Shown one piece after another: positions 16,480-24,792 of a stretch of 64,000 bases of DNA; positions within the stretch are counted from its first letter, which is position 1, and every line of letters begins with the position of its first letter. The notes below the pieces were generated by a model, which was not told where the DNA came from, made no database searches, and was given only the letters and a program-made list of their open reading frames with translations. The stretch lies in assembly GCF_013423485.1 (NCBI RefSeq), contig NZ_JABFFR010000017.1, positions 1 through 64,000 of the forward strand, read 5' to 3'. Made by a program: the position numbers and the translations under genes. The stretch comes from Azospirillum oleiclasticum. Its GTDB lineage: Bacteria; Pseudomonadota; Alphaproteobacteria; Azospirillales; Azospirillaceae.

Positions 16480-17592
16480 TCAGATCTTGTCGAGCGGGAT
16501 GGACAGGCCGACGGCCTTGCCGACGGTGTCGTTCCATTTGGTGGCGCAGGCCTTGCCGCAGCGCTTGCCCCACTGCACCAGCACCACCTCCTGCGAGATC
16601 TTGCGCAGGAGCGTGCGGTCCTCGTCGCCCACCGCGACCAGCTCCATCCCGGCCTTCTTACCGAGCGTGCAAGGGTCCTTGCCGGTGTTGCAGCTCACCC
16701 CTTCCGCGTGCGCCTGCGCGGCGATCGTCCACAGCCGCTCGTTCAAGTCCGCGAATTTGGCCTCCAGGAATTTCTGCAGCTCGGGGCTGTACTTCTTCCA
16801 GGAGTTGAGGTTGGCCGACTGGTAGTAGATGGACCAGTTGACCGGCAGCGGGAACAGGTACTTGGTCACCTCCGACCAGCCGGCGGTGTTGCCGGTCAGG
16901 CTGCCGGTGATGGCGCAATCGAAGACGCCGCGCTGAAGGCTCGGCACGACCTCGCCGAAGGGGGTGGTGATCGGGGTGCCGCCCAGCGTGGTCACCATGT
17001 CGGCCATGGTGCGGCTGTTCACGCGGACCTTCTTGCCGGCGAAATCCGCCAGATTCTTCACCGGGCTGCGGCACCAGAAGACGAGGCCGGGGTTGGGAGC
17101 GAGGCCCAGAAGCTTGGTCTGGAACTTGCGCTCCATGGCTTCGGCCACCACCGGCGCCCAGGCGTCGCACGCCTTGCGCGCGGTCGGCAGGTCGGGGGCG
17201 ATGCCGATCAGGTCGCAACCCTCGAACACCGGGTCGTCGCCGGCCAGCTTGACGATGTCGGTCGATGCGAAGTCGGCGACGCCCGCCTCCGACAGCCGGA
17301 TCATCTGCTGCTCGCGGATGCCCATGATGTCGTAGTTGTTGTAGGTCACCGTGATGCGGCCGCCGGAATCCGCCGGGATTTCCTGGGTCCAGAAAGGCTT
17401 TTCGACCTTTTGCACCTGGACCTGGCTGCTGAAGTTGCCGATGACGCGGATGGACGTCTCCGGCAGGGTCTGCGCCGATGCCGGCAGCGTGAACGCCGCC
17501 AGGGCCGCGCCGACCGACAGGGCCAGCAGGCGCCGGGCGCGCGGTGCCCGGCCGGAGCCGGGGGTGTGGGTGTCGGTGCGTGTCGCTCGCAT
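16480..17592 (-). CDS. dctP: TRAP transporter substrate-binding protein (DctP family)
   Basis: Periplasmic solute receptor of 370 residues. It has a twin-Arg-rich leader and a Sec-type hydrophobic core (LLALSVGAALAAFTLPASAQ), with cleavage expected after ASA. The mature part shows DctP features: RITVTYNNYDIMGIREQQMIRL, FAGKKVRVNSRTMADMVTTL and GGTPITTPFGEVVPSLQRGVFD, containing the Arg and Asn residues that bind a carboxylate. Two Cys pairs near the C-terminus are unusual for the family. The start is set by AGGGAGG 8-10 nt upstream of the ATG at 17592. Confidence 0.92.
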   Translation of the reverse strand: MRATRTDTHTPGSGRAPRARRLLALSVGAALAAFTLPASAQTLPETSIRVIGNFSSQVQVQKVEKPFWTQEIPADSGGRITVTYNNYDIMGIREQQMIRLSEAGVADFASTDIVKLAGDDPVFEGCDLIGIAPDLPTARKACDAWAPVVAEAMERKFQTKLLGLAPNPGLVFWCRSPVKNLADFAGKKVRVNSRTMADMVTTLGGTPITTPFGEVVPSLQRGVFDCAITGSLTGNTAGWSEVTKYLFPLPVNWSIYYQSANLNSWKKYSPELQKFLEAKFADLNERLWTIAAQAHAEGVSCNTGKDPCTLGKKAGMELVAVGDEDRTLLRKISQEVVLVQWGKRCGKACATKWNDTVGKAVGLSIPLDKI

Positions 17593-17633
17593 GGTTGTTT
17601 CCTCCCTCTTTCTGAACGGTATCGTCGCCGCGG

Positions 17634-18719
17634 TCAGGCGCGGCCGCCGGCCGGGCGCCGGCCTTCCAGGGCCGCCTCCAGGATCCCGCGCACCGCGTCC
17701 ACGGTCACCGGTCCCGGGTTGCTGCCGTTGTCCGTCTCCACGGTGATGCGGGCCGCCTCCGCGACGGCGTCGCCGGAGAAGCCGACCTCGCCCAGCCGGG
17801 TTGGCAGGCCCGACGCCACCATGGTGTCGAAGATCGCCGCGCCGACGTCGGACACCCCCATCGCCGCCGCTACGCGGCCCATCGCCTCGGGCGCGAAGGG
17901 CGTGTTGTAGGCCGCCACATGCGGCAGCACCAGGGCGTGCGACAGGCCGTGCGCAACCCCGTAGGTGCCGCCCAGCACATGCGCCACCCCATGCTGGAGC
18001 GCGAAGCCGCCGGTCAGCGCGGCGCCGGCGAGGTAGGCGCCGTACAGGAGATCGCCGCGCGCCTCGACGGACCCGGGCTGGCGCGCCACGCGCGGCAGCG
18101 CATCGACGATCACCCGCGCCCCTTCCACCGCCGCCTGCACGATCACCGGGCTGGCGGTCGGCACATAGATCACGTCGATGCAGTGGGCCAGGGCGTTCAT
18201 GGCGCTGGCGGCGCTGACGGCGACCGGCAGCGAGAGCGAGAGGGTGGGGTCGTAGACCACCGTGCTCGCCAGCATGCGCAGGCTCTTGTGCATGCGCTTC
18301 ACGCCGTCGATGGTGATGCCGCAGAAGCCGGTCATCTCCGAGCCGGAGTAGGTCGTGGGCACCGCCACGATGGGCAGCCCCAGCTCCAGCGCGATGGCCT
18401 TGCCGAGCCCGATGGAGGCGCCGCCGCCGACGCTGACGAGGCAGTCGGCCCCCATCTCCGTCGCGCGGGCCTGGCCGCGGCGGGCCAGCTCGATGGGCAC
18501 CTGGGACACCGCTTCCGGCAGCAGGCCGATGCAGCGGTCGCCGAGCCGCTCCACGACGCGGGCGGCCATGGCGCCGCGGCCGGGCGTCGACACGACCAGG
18601 GCGCGGCATCCGCCGAGGCGCGCCACCTCGGCGTCGATCCGGTCGGCCGTCCCGGCGCCGAACACCACGCGCGGTGGGACGGCGTTGTAGACATCGCCGG
18701 GGGTTTCGAACTGTCGCAT
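17634..18719 (-). CDS. Iron-containing alcohol dehydrogenase / maleylacetate reductase family
   Basis: NAD(P)-dependent oxidoreductase of 361 residues with the type III ADH fold. The N-terminal dinucleotide domain contains SVGGGASIGLGKAIAL and VPTTYSGSEMTGFCGI. The C-terminal helical domain carries the metal and substrate residues NALAHCID, QHGVAHVLGGTYGVAHG and HALVLPHV. Overall it is closest to maleylacetate reductases, which reduce maleylacetate to 3-oxoadipate. In this operon, with a DgoD-like dehydratase and a hydroxyacid dehydrogenase, it may instead act on a sugar-acid-derived aldehyde or keto compound. AAGGAA precedes the start. Confidence 0.85.
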   Translation of the reverse strand: MRQFETPGDVYNAVPPRVVFGAGTADRIDAEVARLGGCRALVVSTPGRGAMAARVVERLGDRCIGLLPEAVSQVPIELARRGQARATEMGADCLVSVGGGASIGLGKAIALELGLPIVAVPTTYSGSEMTGFCGITIDGVKRMHKSLRMLASTVVYDPTLSLSLPVAVSAASAMNALAHCIDVIYVPTASPVIVQAAVEGARVIVDALPRVARQPGSVEARGDLLYGAYLAGAALTGGFALQHGVAHVLGGTYGVAHGLSHALVLPHVAAYNTPFAPEAMGRVAAAMGVSDVGAAIFDTMVASGLPTRLGEVGFSGDAVAEAARITVETDNGSNPGPVTVDAVRGILEAALEGRRPAGGRA

Positions 18720-18786
18720 GGCTGTTCCTTGGTAATCGGGGCTTGGCGATCGGGCCTTCGGGCTGCGGGTGGGTTCGAGGGACGGC

Positions 18787-20007
18787 TCACCAGTCGACGA
18801 TGGTGCCGTCGGGCAGCACGGCGGACATCGCGTGCATGACCTCGGGCTTGAAGGGGTGCTTGGCGGCCTCCGCCTCGTTCACCTCGATGCCGAAGCCGGC
18901 GACCTCCGGCACCTCCCAATGGCTGCCGGTGCGGCGGATGGGGGTCTGCACCACGTCGTCGTACCAGGGGACCGCGCCGCTCATCTCCTCCTGGATCACG
19001 AAGTTCGGGGTGGACACGTCGAAGTGCAGCGCCGCCACCCCGGCCAGAGGGCCGTTGGGGTTGTGCGGCGCGATGCCGATCAGCGCGGCCTCGGCGGCGG
19101 CGGCGATGCGCTTGCCTTCCAGCAGGCCGCCGGTATGGTTCAGGTCGGGCTGGGCGATGTGCAGCGCCCGCTTCTCGAACACCGGCAGGAACTCCTTCAG
19201 CCCGACCAGCCGCTCGCCGGACGCTATGGGGCATTCCGCCCGTTCGGCGATCTGGCGCAGGGCCTCGGTCTCGCCGGGCTGCACCGGCTCCTCGCAGAAC
19301 ATCGGGCGGTAGGGCTCCAGCTCGCGGATGAAGCCCAGCGCGGCGGCGCTGGAGGCCGGGCGGCCGTGGAAGTCGATCATGATGTCGACGCCGTCGCCCA
19401 CCGTGTCGCGCAGCGCCTGCATCATCCGGCCAACATGGCGCCGGGCGGGGATGGCGCTGGTGTAGGCGCCGTAGGGGATGAAGACGACCTTCAGCGCGTC
19501 GTAGCCCTTCTCCACCACCGCGGCCGCCCGCTCCTTCAGCGAGCCGACGTCGAAGGTCTCGTAGACCGAGCGCATGTCGCCGAGGCCGAGATGGGTGTAG
19601 ACGCGCACGCGCTCGCGCACCTTGCCGCCCAGCAGGCGCCAGACCGGCAGGCCGACGCTCTTGCCGAAGATGTCCCACAGCGCGTGCTCGATGCCGCTGA
19701 TCGCGGTCACCCCGACCATGCCGAGGTTGTAGTAGCTGAACTTGTTCATCGCGCGGGCGCACTGCTCGATGTCGCGCGGGTCGCGGCCGAGCAGGATCGG
19801 CTCCAGATCCTCGACGGCGCCGGTGACCGCCCGCGTCTTCCAGTTCAGGCTCGCCTCGCCCCAGCCGTACAGGCCGGGCTGGTCGGTCAGCACCTTCACG
19901 AAGATCCAGTTGCGCATCTCGGCGTTGACCACGATGGTCTTCACGCCGGTGATGCGGATCGGCGTGCCGGTGGTCCGCGGGGCGATGTCCTCGGTGTCCC
20001 GGATCAT
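18787..20007 (-). CDS. Enolase-superfamily sugar-acid dehydratase, DgoD (D-galactonate dehydratase) group
   Basis: The 406-residue product is in the mandelate racemase subgroup. It has GWGEASLNWKTRAV and SGIEHALWDIFGKSVGLPVW in the capping and early barrel parts, then the D-x-H of MIDFHGRP (metal Asp plus catalytic His). Further ligands lie in FCEEPVQPGE and ASGERLVG, and the second base in APHNPNGP. These match D-galactonate dehydratase-type active sites, which abstract a proton alpha to a carboxylate and eliminate water to give a 2-keto-3-deoxy acid. It lies between a hydroxyacid dehydrogenase and an iron-type ADH next to a TRAP importer. The true substrate could be another aldonic acid. 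Confidence 0.85.
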   Translation of the reverse strand: MIRDTEDIAPRTTGTPIRITGVKTIVVNAEMRNWIFVKVLTDQPGLYGWGEASLNWKTRAVTGAVEDLEPILLGRDPRDIEQCARAMNKFSYYNLGMVGVTAISGIEHALWDIFGKSVGLPVWRLLGGKVRERVRVYTHLGLGDMRSVYETFDVGSLKERAAAVVEKGYDALKVVFIPYGAYTSAIPARRHVGRMMQALRDTVGDGVDIMIDFHGRPASSAAALGFIRELEPYRPMFCEEPVQPGETEALRQIAERAECPIASGERLVGLKEFLPVFEKRALHIAQPDLNHTGGLLEGKRIAAAAEAALIGIAPHNPNGPLAGVAALHFDVSTPNFVIQEEMSGAVPWYDDVVQTPIRRTGSHWEVPEVAGFGIEVNEAEAAKHPFKPEVMHAMSAVLPDGTIVDW

Positions 20008-20014
20008 GAAACGA

Positions 20015-21004
20015 CTACTCCCTGCTTTCGGAAAGGGGCGCGCGCACCATGTTCAGCAGCGGTTCGCCCGACCGCAGCCGGTCGATGTTCCGCGCGATGA
20101 ACGCGTAGCGCCGTTGCGGCAACTGGCTGGTCCAGGCCGACGAGTGCGGCGTGCAGACGGCGTTGGGAAGCTCCTCGAACGGGAACCGCGCCGGCGGCAC
20201 CCGGTCGGTCCCGCCGGTCGGGTAGCCATACCAGACATCGAGGTAGGCCCCGCCGATCAGCCGGCGCGACAGCGCGTTGTACAGCGCCTCCTCATCGACG
20301 ATCGGCGCGCGGGAGACGTTGATGAGCACGGCCGTCGGCTTCATGGCGCGGAGCTGGCCGGCGCCGATCAGGCTGCGGGTCTCCGCGGTCAGAGGGCAGG
20401 CAATCACCAGGTAATCGGCCACCGCCAGCACCTGTCCGAGCTGCGCCGGCGGCAGCACCGCATCGGCCAGCCCGCCGCCGTCGCCCGCCATCTGATCGAC
20501 CGCCAGGATGCGCATGCCGAAGGCGCGGGCACGTTGTGCGATGGTGCGGCCGATGCGGCCGATGCCGACGACGCCAAGGGTCCGGCCGTGGATCTCGCCA
20601 TGCGGCACCCGTGCCCGGTAGGTGTCGGACCAGCTGTCCGTCGCGAAGGAGCGGCGCAGCTCGTCCGGGCGGATTTCCCAGTTCAGCATGGCCGCGGTGA
20701 CGAATTCGGCGATGGGAATCTCATGCTCGAAGACGTTGCACACGGTGCAGCCGCCCGGCAGCGACCCCAGGTCGATGCCGTCGAGACCGGCGCCCGGCAC
20801 GTGCAGAAGGCGGAAATCGGGGGCGGTGCCGCCGGTGCGGGAAAAACGCAGCGAGATCACCACGTCGTTCGCCCCGATCTCCGTGTCGAACTGCGGCGAC
20901 TGCGCGGCTTCGCGCGGCAGGGAAATGATCGGCAAGGGCGCGCTCAGATGGGCGGCAAGCTTGTCCTTGTGATTGGCGGCTTCGCCGATCATGAACACTT
21001 TCAT
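20015..21004 (-). CDS. D-isomer-specific 2-hydroxyacid dehydrogenase family
   Basis: NAD(P)-dependent oxidoreductase interconverting 2-hydroxy and 2-keto acids; 329 residues. The cofactor domain has LGVVGIGRIGRTIAQRARAF, and the catalytic Arg lies in INVSRAPIVDEEALY. The catalytic His is in VCTPHSSAWTS. The region near the C-terminus (YPTGGTDRVPPARFPFEELP) has the long insertion seen in a distinct formate/phosphoglycerate-dehydrogenase-like subgroup. The start MKVFMIGE is chosen because GGAGGACC lies 8-12 nt upstream; a longer version would begin at 21058. It is the first gene of the TRAP/catabolic operon. Confidence 0.88.
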   Translation of the reverse strand: MKVFMIGEAANHKDKLAAHLSAPLPIISLPREAAQSPQFDTEIGANDVVISLRFSRTGGTAPDFRLLHVPGAGLDGIDLGSLPGGCTVCNVFEHEIPIAEFVTAAMLNWEIRPDELRRSFATDSWSDTYRARVPHGEIHGRTLGVVGIGRIGRTIAQRARAFGMRILAVDQMAGDGGGLADAVLPPAQLGQVLAVADYLVIACPLTAETRSLIGAGQLRAMKPTAVLINVSRAPIVDEEALYNALSRRLIGGAYLDVWYGYPTGGTDRVPPARFPFEELPNAVCTPHSSAWTSQLPQRRYAFIARNIDRLRSGEPLLNMVRAPLSESRE

Positions 21005-21077
21005 TGGCGTGGTCCTCCGTAGAACGGACGATAGGACGGGCCAATTGAACAGGTCCAACTATTTATCGTGATTGTTT

Positions 21078-21094
21078 GAAAAGCAGAACTTATC
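21078..21094. promoter_or_regulatory. Candidate LysR operator, catabolic operon side
   Basis: The minus strand reads GATAAG-N5-CTTTTC, matching 11 of 12 arm bases of the perfect GATAAG-N5-CTTATC repeat next to the LysR start, with identical spacing. It lies 74 bp before the start of the hydroxyacid dehydrogenase gene, a typical place for a LysR-type activator site. Confidence 0.5.
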
Positions 21095-21102
21095 ACTGCC
21101 GG

Positions 21103-21993
21103 TCAGGTGACGCTCCGGCCCACTTCCGTCGCCACGTCGAGAAAGGTTCGGATGGCGGGGGAGCTGTCGTCGCTCTGATAGGCGACGCCCAGCGTCAGAT
21201 GCGGCGCCGGCCCGTCCAGCGGGCGGTAGACGACGCCCGGCCGGTCGAACTGCTGGAGCCGCGACGCGATCAGCCCGATGCCGAAATTGGCGGCGGCGAG
21301 CGCGATGATCGACTGCGCCGGCGAGGCTTCCAGGATCACCTCGGGGCTGAAACCGGCCTGCTGGCAGAGCGCGACGATCTCGTCGTAGAGGCTGGGACCG
21401 ATCACCCGCGGGAAGATGATGAAACGCTCGCGCGACAGTTCCTCCAGCCTGAGCACCGGGTGTGCGGCCAAAGGGTTCAGGTCGGACAGGACGATGTTGA
21501 AGCGCATGCTGGTGATCAGGTGCGAGGACAGCGAGCGGTCGTCGAGCGGCGGGTGGAAGATTCCGACGTCGATGCTGCCGGAACGCAGCGCCGCCTCCTG
21601 CTCCGAGGTGGTCATGACCTGGACATTGACGCCGAAGTTGGGCAGCGCCAGGCGGAACCGGTGCATGATCTCGGGGAACACGATGTAGAGAGCGGGGGCG
21701 GTCACGGCGACGGAGAGCCGCCCGATCTCCCCCCGGTCCGTCTGTCGGGCCAGATGGGCGGCGTGCTCCATCTGCCGCAGGATGCGGCGCGCCTCGTGCT
21801 GGAAAACCTCCCCGGCCCGCGTCAGGGAGACCCGGCGTTTGTTGCGGTGGACGAGCTGGACCTGAAGCTCGGCTTCGAGCTGCTGCAGCTGCTGGCTCAA
21901 GGCGGGCTGGGTCATGTGGCAGCGCGCGGCGGCGCGGTGGAAGTGAAGCTCCTCGCACAGCGCGACGAAGGATTGCAGGCGTCGTCGATCCAT
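21103..21993 (-). CDS. LysR-family transcriptional regulator
   Basis: The 296-residue product starts MDRRRLQSFVALCEELHFHR, with the N-terminal winged HTH (AAARCHMTQPALSQQLQQLE, then VQLVHRNKRRVSLTRAGE) followed by a two-lobed effector domain (about 90-295). It lies directly upstream of, and on the same strand as, the hydroxyacid dehydrogenase-to-TRAP operon, which it probably controls in response to an organic acid. Starts further upstream would run through the palindrome at 22002-22018, so I prefer this ATG. Confidence 0.92.
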   Translation of the reverse strand: MDRRRLQSFVALCEELHFHRAAARCHMTQPALSQQLQQLEAELQVQLVHRNKRRVSLTRAGEVFQHEARRILRQMEHAAHLARQTDRGEIGRLSVAVTAPALYIVFPEIMHRFRLALPNFGVNVQVMTTSEQEAALRSGSIDVGIFHPPLDDRSLSSHLITSMRFNIVLSDLNPLAAHPVLRLEELSRERFIIFPRVIGPSLYDEIVALCQQAGFSPEVILEASPAQSIIALAAANFGIGLIASRLQQFDRPGVVYRPLDGPAPHLTLGVAYQSDDSSPAIRTFLDVATEVGRSVT

Positions 21994-22001
21994 GAGCGAG
22001 T

Positions 22002-22018
22002 GATAAGGCCTTCTTATC
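22002..22018. promoter_or_regulatory. Perfect inverted repeat GATAAG-N5-CTTATC before lysR
   Basis: A perfect 6+5+6 inverted repeat ends 9 bp before the LysR ATG, and a close copy stands before the next operon. Its position suggests autoregulation by the LysR protein. Confidence 0.5.
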
Positions 22019-22045
22019 GCAAGCTCAAGGCCACGCCGCCGCAGC

Positions 22046-22561
22046 TTGGCGGCCATCCGGCTGGGGCGGGCCGTACCGGGCAGACAGACTGTAGCGCATC
22101 ACAACGCCGAGGAGGCGGAGGCGATCCAGACCCGCCTGGACCGCATGAAGTGGCGGCTGTGGCACGGCGACGTCCGCGAAGCGCTGATCCGGATCGAGGA
22201 TTTGGTCGAGGATCTTGCCGAGTTGGAGAGTGGCTACCTCAACCTGGCTCGTTTCGCGAAGGCAAAGACCGAGTTCGCCACCTACATCCGGAACAACCTC
22301 TCCATCATCCCGCACTATGGCGAGCGTCGGCCCAACGATGAGCCGATCTCCACGGCCTTCGTGGAATCCACTGTCAACGTCGTGGTCGGCAAGCGCTTTG
22401 CCAAGAAGCGGCAGATGCAATGGACAAAGCTCGGCGCCAATCGGCTGGTGCAAATCCGCACCCGGACCCTCGACGGCACCCTGCGCGACACCTTCACGGC
22501 ATGGTACCCGGCCATGGCCACCAACGCCTCCTCAGCCCCGGTCACCGTGAACGCCGCCTGA
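22046..22561 (+). pseudogene. ISKra4-like transposase, C-terminal remnant
   Basis: The frame encodes only the last ~150 residues of a transposase. The end matches ISKra4-type C-termini: LDRMKWRLWHGDVREAL, FATYIRNNLSIIPHYGERR, STAFVESTVNVVVGKRFAKK, then RQMQWTKLGANRLVQIRTRTL and a final AWYP. The N-terminal two-thirds is absent and no intact element ends are recognisable. The first ~15 residues of the frame are probably not transposase. It abuts the LysR upstream region, so an insertion followed by deletion has rewritten that flank. Confidence 0.75.
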
Positions 22562-22575
22562 CCGCCCCACACTTC

Positions 22576-22675
22576 TGCATGCTCTCCCCGCAGGCGGCGA
22601 TGCACAGGGTGGCGTGGTGGTGGAATCCCCGCCAGCCCCGGCCCTCGTGGTGATCCTTCAGCAGAACCTCCCACC
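22576..22675 (-). pseudogene. IS701/IS4-like transposase, C-terminal fragment
   Basis: Translating the minus strand gives LKDHHEGRGWRGFHHHATLC, then IAACGES. The pattern EGRxWRGxHHHxTLxxxAY is typical of the C-terminal end of IS701/IS4-type DDE transposases. Only about 33 residues survive, with no start and no flanking inverted repeats. Confidence 0.5.
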
Positions 22676-22681
22676 GCGCAA

Positions 22682-22765
22682 ATGGCGGAGGTGATCCTGT
22701 GGGCGGTGTGCTGGTATCTGCAGTTCCCGATCAGCTACCGCGACCTCGAACGCATGCTGGAAGAG
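22682..22765 (+). pseudogene. IS6-like transposase, N-terminal fragment
   Basis: The first 28 residues, MAEVILWAVCWYLQFPISYR then DLERMLEE, match the conserved N-terminal zinc/HTH-proximal part of IS6-family transposases (xAEVILWAVRWYLxFPxSYRDLExML). The catalytic DDE part is missing; the frame continues directly into an unrelated permease tail. Confidence 0.6.
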
Positions 22766-22897
22766 TATTTCCTGCGGACGCTGTCGATCTCGCGCGGCGG
22801 CACGATGGTCATCGTCCTGACTCCGATCAGCATCGGTCTGCTGGCGCTTTCGGCGATCATCCTGGCGGCGTCCGTGCTCCCCAGCATCGGCCGGTAG
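22760..22897 (+). pseudogene. TctA permease C-terminal remnant fused to IS6 fragment
   Basis: About 43 residues, LEEYFLRTLSISRGGTMVIV then LTPISIGLLALSAIILAASV and a short tail, match the end of TTT-family large permeases (the LEExxRRALxxSRGDxxVFxTRPIS block plus the last membrane span). The complete TctA at 33168-34667 ends in the same way (LEEHMRRAMLLSFGNPAVFV). This is the scar of a third TTT transporter on the plus strand, destroyed by IS activity. Confidence 0.65.
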
Positions 22898-22937
22898 CGC
22901 GAGACCATCTTTGTCGAATAAAGGCCTGCGTCGTGTG

Positions 22938-22971
22938 GACGGCCCCGGACGCCAAGGTGTCCGGGGCCGTC
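22938..22971. terminator. Perfect 13-bp stem-loop downstream of the BKACE gene
   Basis: GACGGCCCCGGAC at 22938-22950 and its exact complement at 22959-22971 enclose an 8-nt loop. It begins 5 bp past the stop codon of the minus-strand gene. There is no T-tract, so it may work as a bidirectional or processing-type 3' end rather than a classic intrinsic terminator. Confidence 0.65.
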
Positions 22972-22975
22972 GGCC

Positions 22976-23884
22976 CTACAGCCCGAGCGTCTGCCGCGCC
23001 TCCGCCGGGGTGGCCATCTCGATGCGGAACTCCCGGAGGATGCGGCCCATCTTCTCGACCTGCGCGGCGTTGGAAGGGAAGGGCACGCCGGGGAATTCGA
23101 ACAGGTTGTCCTCCTGGCCGACGCGCACATGGGTGCCCATCAGGGCACCCTGCACCGCCGCCCGGATGTTGCCGGTCCCGGTACCATGGATGAACAGCAC
23201 GGCGTCGTTGCCGAACAGCCGCTCGGTGGTGCGCTTCATGTGAAGCAGGTGGTCGATGTCGGACGGGATGCCGCCCAGGATGCCGGTGAGGAACTGGATG
23301 ATCAGCGGCCGCTTGACCGTCTTCCGGCGCAGGTGATGCTCCAGAATGTAGAGGTGGCCGACGTCATAGCACTCGAACTCCATGCCGATGTCGTGGTCGA
23401 TCAGCATGTCCATCATGCGGTCGATCTTGGCGAAGCTGTTGGAGGTGATGATGTCGTAGCTCTTCGGGCCGAAGGCCTCGCGTTCCCACGCCGTGTCGAA
23501 GCTGCTGATGCCCTGGTTCTCCGCCTTGCGGAACAGGCCGTAGTTCATCGAGCCGACGATGACGGTGGCGATTTCCGGCCGCAGGTCGATCACCGCCTCC
23601 AGCCGCTCCTCCGCGGTGGAGCCGAGCGAGGCCGACATGTTGATGACGGCGTCGGTCTCCTCCCGGATCCGCGGCACGAACTCCCGCCAGGTCGCGATGG
23701 CGTTGGTCGGCCGCCCATCCGTCTCGCGGGCGTGCAGGTGGACGATGGCTGCCCCCGCCTTGATGGCCGCGATCGACTGGTCGGCGATCTCCTGGCCGGT
23801 CACCGGCAGGGCTTTCGACATCGAGGGTGTGAGCGACGCGCCGGTGATCGCGCAGGTGACGATGGTCTTGGTGTTGGTCGTCAT
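22976..23884 (-). CDS. Beta-keto acid cleavage enzyme (BKACE, KCE-like)
   Basis: BKACE enzymes (DUF849) condense a beta-keto acid with acetyl-CoA to release acetoacetate and a new acyl-CoA; the founder is 3-keto-5-aminohexanoate cleavage enzyme. The 302-residue product has the zinc motif VHLHARETDGRPT, MSASLGSTAEERL, FECYDVGHLYILEHHL and the C-terminal GNIRAAVQGALMGTHVRVGQ, EDNLFEFPG. It is the last gene of the unit after a hydrolase and a metallo-beta-lactamase-fold protein. The set suggests final cleavage of a keto acid made from the compound imported by the upstream Liv-type transporter. The start ATG at 23884 begins MTTNTKTIV. Confidence 0.92.
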   Translation of the reverse strand: MTTNTKTIVTCAITGASLTPSMSKALPVTGQEIADQSIAAIKAGAAIVHLHARETDGRPTNAIATWREFVPRIREETDAVINMSASLGSTAEERLEAVIDLRPEIATVIVGSMNYGLFRKAENQGISSFDTAWEREAFGPKSYDIITSNSFAKIDRMMDMLIDHDIGMEFECYDVGHLYILEHHLRRKTVKRPLIIQFLTGILGGIPSDIDHLLHMKRTTERLFGNDAVLFIHGTGTGNIRAAVQGALMGTHVRVGQEDNLFEFPGVPFPSNAAQVEKMGRILREFRIEMATPAEARQTLGL

Positions 23885-23919
23885 CGGTTTTCTTTCGTCG
23901 GAGGGGATGTGGATGGATG

Positions 23920-24792
23920 TCAAGGCGCCGGCTCGTAGACGAAGGCGTCTCCCTGGCGGCGGATGAAGCCGCAGTGAGGGGGTGGGAAATGGCAGGGCAT
24001 GACCAGGGCGCCGGCGTCGCTCACCTCGTTCAGGAAGCGCGCCCTGGTCGCCTTGGCCTCGTCGGGCAGGACGCAGAAGGCGGTGTTCCAGCCGGGGTTC
24101 AGGATCTGCACGGGGTGGTGCAGGATGTCGGCCGAGAACACGCCGGTCTCGCCGCCGGAGTGCAGCCAGTAATTGAGCTGCCCCGGCGTGTGGCCAGCGG
24201 CGTCGGCGATGCGCAGGCAGCCGGCGACCTCGCCCTCGGTGCCGATGAAATCGACCAGCCCGGCGTCCAGCACCGGCAGCACGCTGTCGGCGAAGGACGG
24301 CTCGCCGGCGGTGCCCGCGTCGTGGAGACCCTTGAAGTGGTCGAAGTCCCGCCTGGGCATCACGTAGCGGGCGTTGGGAAAGGTGGGGACCCAGCGGCCA
24401 TCCTCGAACACGGTGTTCCAGCCGACATGGTCGGCGTGCAGGTGGGTCATCACCACGTGGGTCACCGACTCGCGGGTCACCCCGGCCGCCTCCAGCCAGC
24501 TCGCGGTCAGCGTGTTCAGCCGGTTCATGCGCGCCGCCGGGCGCGGTTTGCCGTTGCCGACCCCGGTGTCGATGACGATGACGTTGGGCCCGGCCAGCAC
24601 CGCCCAGAGCTGGATCGCGATGACGAAGCGGTCCATGGCGGGATACCAGTGCCCCGGCGGCAGCTCGCCCGCCCTCCGCGCGAAGGCGGCGCGGTCGAAC
24701 TCCGGGAACACCGTCTCGGGCTGGTGGGTCGGGCCGAAATACTCGACGATGCTGACGACGGTGGCGTCGCCGATCTTCCAGGACCGGATCAT
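23920..24792 (-). CDS. Metallo-beta-lactamase-fold hydrolase
   Basis: The 290-residue product carries the binuclear zinc motif THLHADHVGWN (HxHxDH), GHTPGQLNYWLHSGG with the next His ligand, and FSADILHHPVQI with the bridging Asp. The N-terminal part (GPNVIVIDTGVGNGKPRPAA) is as in quorum-quenching lactonase/AttM-like and organic-acid lactonase members. A role in opening a lactone or thioester within the BKACE pathway is likely; an acyl-homoserine lactonase role is possible but less fitting here. The start overlaps the stop of the preceding hydrolase gene by 4 bp (ATGA). Confidence 0.88.
   Translation of the reverse strand: MIRSWKIGDATVVSIVEYFGPTHQPETVFPEFDRAAFARRAGELPPGHWYPAMDRFVIAIQLWAVLAGPNVIVIDTGVGNGKPRPAARMNRLNTLTASWLEAAGVTRESVTHVVMTHLHADHVGWNTVFEDGRWVPTFPNARYVMPRRDFDHFKGLHDAGTAGEPSFADSVLPVLDAGLVDFIGTEGEVAGCLRIADAAGHTPGQLNYWLHSGGETGVFSADILHHPVQILNPGWNTAFCVLPDEAKATRARFLNEVSDAGALVMPCHFPPPHCGFIRRQGDAFVYEPAP

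Noticed and set aside
22682-22897. A genuine 71-residue small membrane protein
   Set aside because: Its two halves match unrelated families (IS6 transposase N-terminus and TctA C-terminus), so chance fusion of debris is the better explanation.
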